Shown in pieces: positions 59,791-64,000 of a DNA stretch of 64,000 nt. Position 1 is the first letter of the stretch; every line of letters starts with the position of its first letter. Below the pieces are notes generated by a model, which saw only the letters and a list, made by a program, of their open reading frames with translations, made no database searches and was not told the DNA's origin. Source of the DNA: JBBRHQ01 sp963781345 (GTDB lineage: Bacteria; Actinomycetota; Thermoleophilia; Solirubrobacterales; 70-9); contig CAWAFQ010000013.1 in NCBI GenBank assembly GCA_963781345.1, forward strand, positions 372,001 through 436,000. The letters run 5' to 3'. The translations under genes and the position numbers were made by a program.

Positions 59791-59818
59791 GCGGGTCGTC
59801 GCGGACGGCGCGCGGGCA

Positions 59819-59824
59819 TAGGCT
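59819..59824 (+). promoter_or_regulatory. -10-like box TAGGCT before 59831
   Basis: TAGGCT, 6-base spacer, ATG at 59831. Confidence 0.5.
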
Positions 59825-59830
59825 GTCGCC

Positions 59831-60235
59831 ATGACCGAGCCGACCCTGCGCGCGGTGCTGGCGGTGATCGCCGCCTTCCACATCGTCACCGGCGCCCTGG
59901 CGCTGCTCGCGCCCGGCACCTTCTTCGAGCAGATCGGCCGCTACGGGGTCGAGAACAGCCACTACGTCGGTGATGTCGGCGCCTTCACCCTCGCCTTCGG
60001 GGTCGCCCTCGGGATCGCCGTGGTCCGGCCCTCCTGGCGGGTTCCGATTCTCGGCCTCGGGGCGCTGTGGTACGGCTTCCACGCGATCAACCATGCCTTC
60101 GACACCGCCGAGGCGCGCAGCGACGCCCGCGGCTGGGCGGACACCGCTCTGATCGCCCTCGGAGCGCTCGCCGCCGTCTGGCTGGCGAGGGTCTCGCAGC
60201 GCCTCGCCGAGGCGAAGGCAGAATCGGCGCAATGA
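59831..60235 (+). CDS. Four-helix membrane protein (DUF4345-like)
   Basis: 134 residues, four membrane helices. RYGVENSHYVGDVGAFTLAF and LWYGFHAINHAFD are conserved-looking and resemble DUF4345-type proteins. Function unknown. ATGA overlap with the epimerase gene indicates coupling. Confidence 0.7.
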   Translation: MTEPTLRAVLAVIAAFHIVTGALALLAPGTFFEQIGRYGVENSHYVGDVGAFTLAFGVALGIAVVRPSWRVPILGLGALWYGFHAINHAFDTAEARSDARGWADTALIALGALAAVWLARVSQRLAEAKAESAQ

Positions 60236-61162
60236 GGGTCTTCCTCGCCGGTGCCGGGGGAGCCATCGGGCGGCCGCTGCTGCCACGGCTGATCGCGGCC
60301 GGCCACGAGGTCACCGGGCTCAGCCGCTCCGAGGAACGCGCCGCGCAGATCCGCACAGCAGGAGCCGAGGCGCTCGTCTGCGACGTCTTCGACGCCGAGG
60401 CGCTGGCTCGCGGGGTCGCCGCCGCCTCGCCGGAGGTGGTCGTCCACGAGATGACCTCGCTCCCCGACCGCATCGACCTGCGAAAGCCCGACTACGGCCC
60501 CAACAACCGGATCCGCCGCGAGGGGACCGAAACCTCCTCGCCGCGGCCCGGGCGGCGGGGGCGCGTCGGATCGTCGCCCAGAGCGTCGCCTTCATCTATG
60601 CGCCGGCCGGGCGCTGGGTCAAGGACGAGCAGGCCCCGCTGATGAGCGGGGTCGGTGGAGCCTTCGGGGAGTCGGTCGACGCCACCGCCGATCTCGAGCG
60701 CCAGGTCGAAAGCGCCGATGGGATCGAGGGCCTTGTCCTGCGCTACGGCTGGTTCTACGGCCCCGGCACCTTCTACGGGCTCGACGGCTCCACGGCCGGC
60801 GACGTCCGCAGACGCAGATTCCCGATCGTCGGCGCGGGCACCGGGACCTTCTCCTTCATCCACGTTGACGATGCCGCGGCAGCGACCGCCGCCGCGGTCG
60901 AGCGCGGTGCCCCCGGCGTCTACAACATCGTCGACGACGAGCCGGCCCGGATGAGCGAGTGGATTCCGCCTACGCCGAGGCGATCGGCGCCAGGCCGCCG
61001 CGCCGGGTCCCGGCCTGGCTCGCGAGGCTCTTCGCCGGCTCGGCCACCGTCGCCATGGCGACCTGCCTCAGGGGGGCCTCGAACGAGAAGGCGAAGCGCG
61101 AGCTCGGCTGGGACCCCGGCTACCCGAGCTGGCGCCAGGGCTTCAGCGAAGGCCTGACATAG
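60232..61162 (+). pseudogene. NAD-dependent epimerase/dehydratase, two frameshifts
   Basis: The Rossmann start (MRVFLAGAGGAIGRPLLPRL) is in frame 1 to about 60522. The rest continues in frame 3 (AAARAAGARRIVAQSVAFIY; VLRYGWFYGPGTFYG; SFIHVDDAAAATAAA) to about 60955, then frame 2 (AYAEAIGARPPRRVPAWLAR) to the stop at 61162. Each junction fits loss of one base: an A from a run at 60522 and a G at about 60953. Joined, it is about 310 residues of an atypical extended SDR lacking an obvious YxxxK. No internal stops interrupt the joined frames, so sequence error is as likely as decay. Confidence 0.75.
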
Positions 61163-61200
61163 ATGAACCGGCAGGTCCGCGGAGTACGTATTCAGTGCAG

Positions 61201-61809
61201 ATGGAACTCCGTGCCCCGGCCCTCGCCACTGTCCTCGGCCTCGCCCTCCTCGTCGCCGGTTGCGGTGGTGCCATGGATTCGGGCGACGCGGGCGCCGGCG
61301 GCAGCCCTCACATGGGCGCGGCGGTGAGCGCCCCCGCCGACGGGGAGGGGGCCGACAGACTCCGCTTCACGATGGAGCGCCTCAACGGCGACCCGGAGCC
61401 GCTCGCGAAATACCGCGGCAAGGTGGTGCTCGTCGTCAACACGGCCTCAGAGTGCGGATTCACTCCTCAGTTCGAGCCGCTCGAGGCCCTCTACCGGGAA
61501 AAGCGCGGGATGGGCTTCGTCATCCTCGGTTTCCCGGCGAACGACTTCGCCAGCCAGGAGCCGCGATCCAACCGGGAGATCGCTCGCTTCTGCAAGGCGA
61601 ACTTCGGCGTCAGCTTCCCGATGTTCGCCAAGGTCCACGTGATCGGGGATCAGGCGACCCCGCTGTTCCGGGAGATGCCGCCCCCCGACTGGAACTTCAA
61701 CAAGTACCTGCTCGACCGCCGCGGCCGGCTCGTCGACCACTGGGGCTCGGTCACCGAGCCCGACGACCCGGCGCTGATCGCCGCGATCGACGCGGCGCTG
61801 CGCAGCTAG
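61201..61809 (+). CDS. Glutathione peroxidase-like thiol peroxidase, lipoprotein
   Basis: 202 residues. A lipobox (LLVAGC) predicts export and lipid anchoring. The peroxidase core has the active cysteine in NTASECGFTPQFE (Cys, not selenocysteine), GFPANDFASQEP and WNFNKYLLDRRG. Bacterial relatives usually take electrons from thioredoxin; an exported form may protect the envelope from peroxides. A GTG two codons earlier is an alternative start. Confidence 0.9.
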   Translation: MELRAPALATVLGLALLVAGCGGAMDSGDAGAGGSPHMGAAVSAPADGEGADRLRFTMERLNGDPEPLAKYRGKVVLVVNTASECGFTPQFEPLEALYREKRGMGFVILGFPANDFASQEPRSNREIARFCKANFGVSFPMFAKVHVIGDQATPLFREMPPPDWNFNKYLLDRRGRLVDHWGSVTEPDDPALIAAIDAALRS

Positions 61810-61848
61810 GCGCGCCGGGACAGGCGGCCGAGGGCTCCGTTCCCTCCA

Positions 61849-61854
61849 TAGGAT
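61849..61854 (+). promoter_or_regulatory. -10-like box TAGGAT before pyrE
   Basis: TAGGAT, 6-base spacer, GTG at 61861. Confidence 0.5.
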
Positions 61855-61860
61855 GGGTCC

Positions 61861-62427
61861 GTGCCCGATCTCGCCGCGTCGAAACAGACTCTCCTGTCCG
61901 AGCTGCGCGCGCACTCGCTGATCCTCGGCGAGGTGACCCTCTCGAGCGGGGCGAGCGCGACCTATTACGTCGATGCCCGCCGGGCCCTGATGCGCCCTGC
62001 CGGATTCCGCGCCGCCGGCGAGCTGATCGCCGCCGCCGCGACCGAGGCGGGCGCGAGCGCCGTCGGTGGCCCGGTAATGGCGGCGATCCCATTGGCCTGC
62101 GCCGCGATCGCGGTTCCCGCCGGGGAGGGCCTGGTCGGTTTCTTCGTCCGCAGGGAGCGCAAGGAGCACGGCCTGCAGCGCTGGGTCGAGGGTGCGGCCG
62201 AGACCGGTGACCGCTGTCTCGTCGTCGAGGACACGGTAACGAGCGGCGGCTCGACCGTCGCCGCGATCGAGCGGATCGCCGAGCAGGGCCTCGAGATTGC
62301 CGCAGTGCTTAGCGTCGTCGACCGCCTGGCCGGTGGCGGCGCGGCGATCGAGGCCGCGGCCGGCGCTCCCTACCGGGCCCTGGTCACGATCGATGAGATC
62401 TACCCGGACCGCCCCGACCGGGTGTAG
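61861..62427 (+). CDS. pyrE: Orotate phosphoribosyltransferase
   Basis: 188 residues. The PRPP loop CLVVEDTVTSGGSTVAAIE, TLSSGASATYYVDARRALMR near the start and FFVRRERKEHGL catalytic loop identify PyrE. It forms OMP from orotate in pyrimidine synthesis. It stands alone, without other pyr genes. Confidence 0.93.
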   Translation: MPDLAASKQTLLSELRAHSLILGEVTLSSGASATYYVDARRALMRPAGFRAAGELIAAAATEAGASAVGGPVMAAIPLACAAIAVPAGEGLVGFFVRRERKEHGLQRWVEGAAETGDRCLVVEDTVTSGGSTVAAIERIAEQGLEIAAVLSVVDRLAGGGAAIEAAAGAPYRALVTIDEIYPDRPDRV

Positions 62428-62437
62428 GCGTGGCGCT

Positions 62438-63964
62438 ATGAGCCACACCTCACTCCCGCCGGCGCTAGGGTTCGCCGTCAGCAACGTGGCCTCGCAGAAC
62501 GGAAAGCATCGCCATCTCTCCGTCGGCATCGTCGGTGGCGGCTTCGGGGGCGTCGGCATGGGGATCCGCCTGCGCCAGGAGGGCATCGAGGACTTCACCA
62601 TCTTCGAGCGCGGGGAGACGGTAGGTGGCGTCTGGCGGGCCAACACCTACCCCGGGGCGGCCTGCGACGTCCCCTCCCACCTCTACTCGTTCGCGTTCGC
62701 TCCCGGGACCCGCTGGTCGCGCCGCTACGCGCCGCAGCCCGAGATCCTCGCCTACCTCGAGGAGTGCGTCGAGAAGTTCGGACTTGAGGCGAACCTGCGG
62801 CTCGGGGTCGAGGCCACGGCCGCGAGCTTCGACGCCGGGTCCGGTCGCTGGACACTCGAGACCGATGACGGCGGAGTTCACGAGTTCGACGTCCTCGTCA
62901 CCGCCTGCGGCCAGCTCACCCGCCCGGCGATCCCGGCGATCCCGGGAGCCGAGGATTTCGAGGGGCCCGTATTTCACTCGGCCGAGTGGGACCACGACGT
63001 CGAGTTCGAGGGCAAGCGGGTGGCGGTCATCGGCACCGGGGCGAGCGCGATCCAGTTCGTCCCGGAGATCGCGAAGCAGGCGAGCAGTCTGGCCATCTAC
63101 CAGCGCTCGGCGCCCTGGATCCTGCCGAAGCCCGACGTCGCCTATTCGGAGCGCAAGCGGAGCATGTTCCGCCGCTTCCCGCTCCGGGTCGCCGCCGCTC
63201 GCCTCGGACTCTTCTCCTTCTTCGAGTGCGGCACCTACGCCTTCACCGGCAAGACCTGGATCATGACCCCGTTTCGCGCCGTCGCCGACCACGAGCGGCG
63301 GACACGGCTGAGTGACCCCGAGCTGCTGCGCAAGGCGACCCCCGACTACGAGATCGGCTGCAAGCGGATCCTCTTCACGAGCGACTGGTACCCGGCGATC
63401 GCCCGCGACAACGTCGAGCTGCTCGAGGGCGGCGTCGAGCGGATCACCGCCGCCGGCGTCATCGGCGCCGACGGTGTCGAGCGCCCCGCCGACGTGATCA
63501 TCTACGGGACCGGCTTTCAGTCGCACAACTTCGTCGCGCCGATGGAGATCCACGGCCTCGACGGGCGCGAGCTGGGCGCAGTCTGGCGCGACTCCCCCGA
63601 CGCCTACCTCGGCACCACCGTCTCCGGCTTTCCGAACATGTTCGTGATGTATGGGCCGAACACCAATCACGGCTCCGGCTCGGTCCCCTACACGCTCCAG
63701 TGCCAGTACAACTACGCCCTCGACGCTATGCGCCGCATCCGTGACCGCAACCTGCGCTGGATCGACCTGCGCCCGGAGACGATGGCCGAGTGGGACCGCG
63801 AGATGGCCGAGCGCTCGGCGCACACGGTCTGGGTGACCGGCGGCTGCCACAGCTGGTACATCAACGAGAAGGGCGCCAACACCAACAACTGGCCAGGCCC
63901 CTGGCTCGAGTTCCACCGCCGCACCCGCAGGATCAACCCTGGGCACTACCGCGCGGCGGCCTGA
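62438..63964 (+). CDS. Flavin-containing monooxygenase, Baeyer-Villiger type
   Basis: 508 residues. FAD site VGIVGGGFGGVGMGIRLRQE, the BVMO fingerprint FEGPVFHSAEWDHDV (FxGxxxHxxxW), the NADPH site VIGTGASAIQFVPEIA and GTGFQSHNF are present. It inserts oxygen next to a carbonyl or hydroxylates a lipophilic substrate using NADPH and O2; the substrate is unknown. ATG at 62438 lies 10 bases after the pyrE stop; a TAG-containing box overlapping that stop could serve as a promoter. Confidence 0.92.
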   Translation: MSHTSLPPALGFAVSNVASQNGKHRHLSVGIVGGGFGGVGMGIRLRQEGIEDFTIFERGETVGGVWRANTYPGAACDVPSHLYSFAFAPGTRWSRRYAPQPEILAYLEECVEKFGLEANLRLGVEATAASFDAGSGRWTLETDDGGVHEFDVLVTACGQLTRPAIPAIPGAEDFEGPVFHSAEWDHDVEFEGKRVAVIGTGASAIQFVPEIAKQASSLAIYQRSAPWILPKPDVAYSERKRSMFRRFPLRVAAARLGLFSFFECGTYAFTGKTWIMTPFRAVADHERRTRLSDPELLRKATPDYEIGCKRILFTSDWYPAIARDNVELLEGGVERITAAGVIGADGVERPADVIIYGTGFQSHNFVAPMEIHGLDGRELGAVWRDSPDAYLGTTVSGFPNMFVMYGPNTNHGSGSVPYTLQCQYNYALDAMRRIRDRNLRWIDLRPETMAEWDREMAERSAHTVWVTGGCHSWYINEKGANTNNWPGPWLEFHRRTRRINPGHYRAAA

Positions 63965-64000
63965 GTCCCGCCCACGGCTCCGCGCCGCGCGTGAGGGCTC

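Noticed and set aside
1..64000. CRISPR arrays, phage, transposase or integrase genes
   Set aside because: None found on either strand; the repeats seen are short tandem or palindromic units without spacers or mobility genes.

Overview
The window is GC-rich, gene-dense bacterial chromosome with no gap over 300 bases lacking a gene. Gene content points to an actinobacterium, most likely of class Thermoleophilia (Solirubrobacterales or a relative); this is inference, since no search could be run. Supporting signs are a secreted delta-60 repeat protein with an Ig-like tail, a SHOCT plus DUF6325 pair, a fused dCTP deaminase/dUTPase of mycobacterial type, many GTG/TTG starts, and many start codons sitting 6-10 bases after a TAnnnT box without a Shine-Dalgarno site (leaderless style).

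Layout. 1-2.7 kb: end of a bifunctional nuclease, ddl and a PLP aminotransferase. 2.7-8.7 kb: delta-60 protein, then a membrane/envelope cluster (small membrane protein, phosphodiesterase, GtrA, PepSY-like/GT87 protein). 8.5-11.5 kb: ymdB facing an ABC-2 exporter. 11.6-19.7 kb: tetrapyrrole and respiration block: hemB, fused siroheme decarboxylase (AhbA-AhbB type), hemL, unknown protein, Rieske, split cytochrome b with cytochrome c fusion, ubiE/menG, polyprenyl synthase. 19.8-25.6 kb: zinc-ribbon protein, dcd, tatA, tatC, TPR-like protein, tRNA-Lys, alkyltransferase-like gene, SHOCT, DUF6325, glutamate decarboxylase. 25.6-33 kb (minus): small membrane proteins, acyl-CoA ligase, DUF1254 protein, ClC channel, YrhK-like protein and a 35-residue protein. 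33.1-35.1 kb: nucleotide-sugar dehydrogenase and a HIHH membrane protein. 35-40.8 kb (minus): rpsF-ssb-rpsR-rplI-dnaB-dnaC-like-purA. 40.9-46.6 kb: secreted proteins with minisatellites, OtsA, Sap-like protein, TreT. 46.6-50 kb: response regulator-kinase-HtrA operon. 50-53.7 kb: FlgM-like gene behind a sigma-28-type promoter, thiL, flippase-like protein, GT87-like protein. 53.7-64 kb: class A PBP, MscS, HAD, RDD-CPBP fusion, L,D-transpeptidase, epimerase, glutathione peroxidase, pyrE and a Baeyer-Villiger-type monooxygenase.

How it fits together. The heme genes supply cofactors to the adjacent quinol:cytochrome c reductase, ubiE and the prenyl synthase supply its quinone, and Tat can export the Rieske protein, whose N-terminus carries an RR motif. 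The ribosomal/replication block has the classic bacterial order. The 53-60 kb region is wall and membrane maintenance.

Two window-wide patterns stand out. First, at least 18 genes have a -10-like box directly before the start codon. Second, several otherwise normal genes are broken by single-base indels (around 4.12, 10.2-10.5, 12.7, 23.24, 60.5 and 60.96 kb), more like assembly errors than decay. Palindromic elements also lie inside or against coding sequence (1.35 kb, 8.1 kb). The strongest leads for something undescribed are the siroheme-decarboxylase fusion in a heme/bc locus, the in-frame palindromic insertion, the sigma-28-controlled FlgM-like gene and the 35-residue protein.
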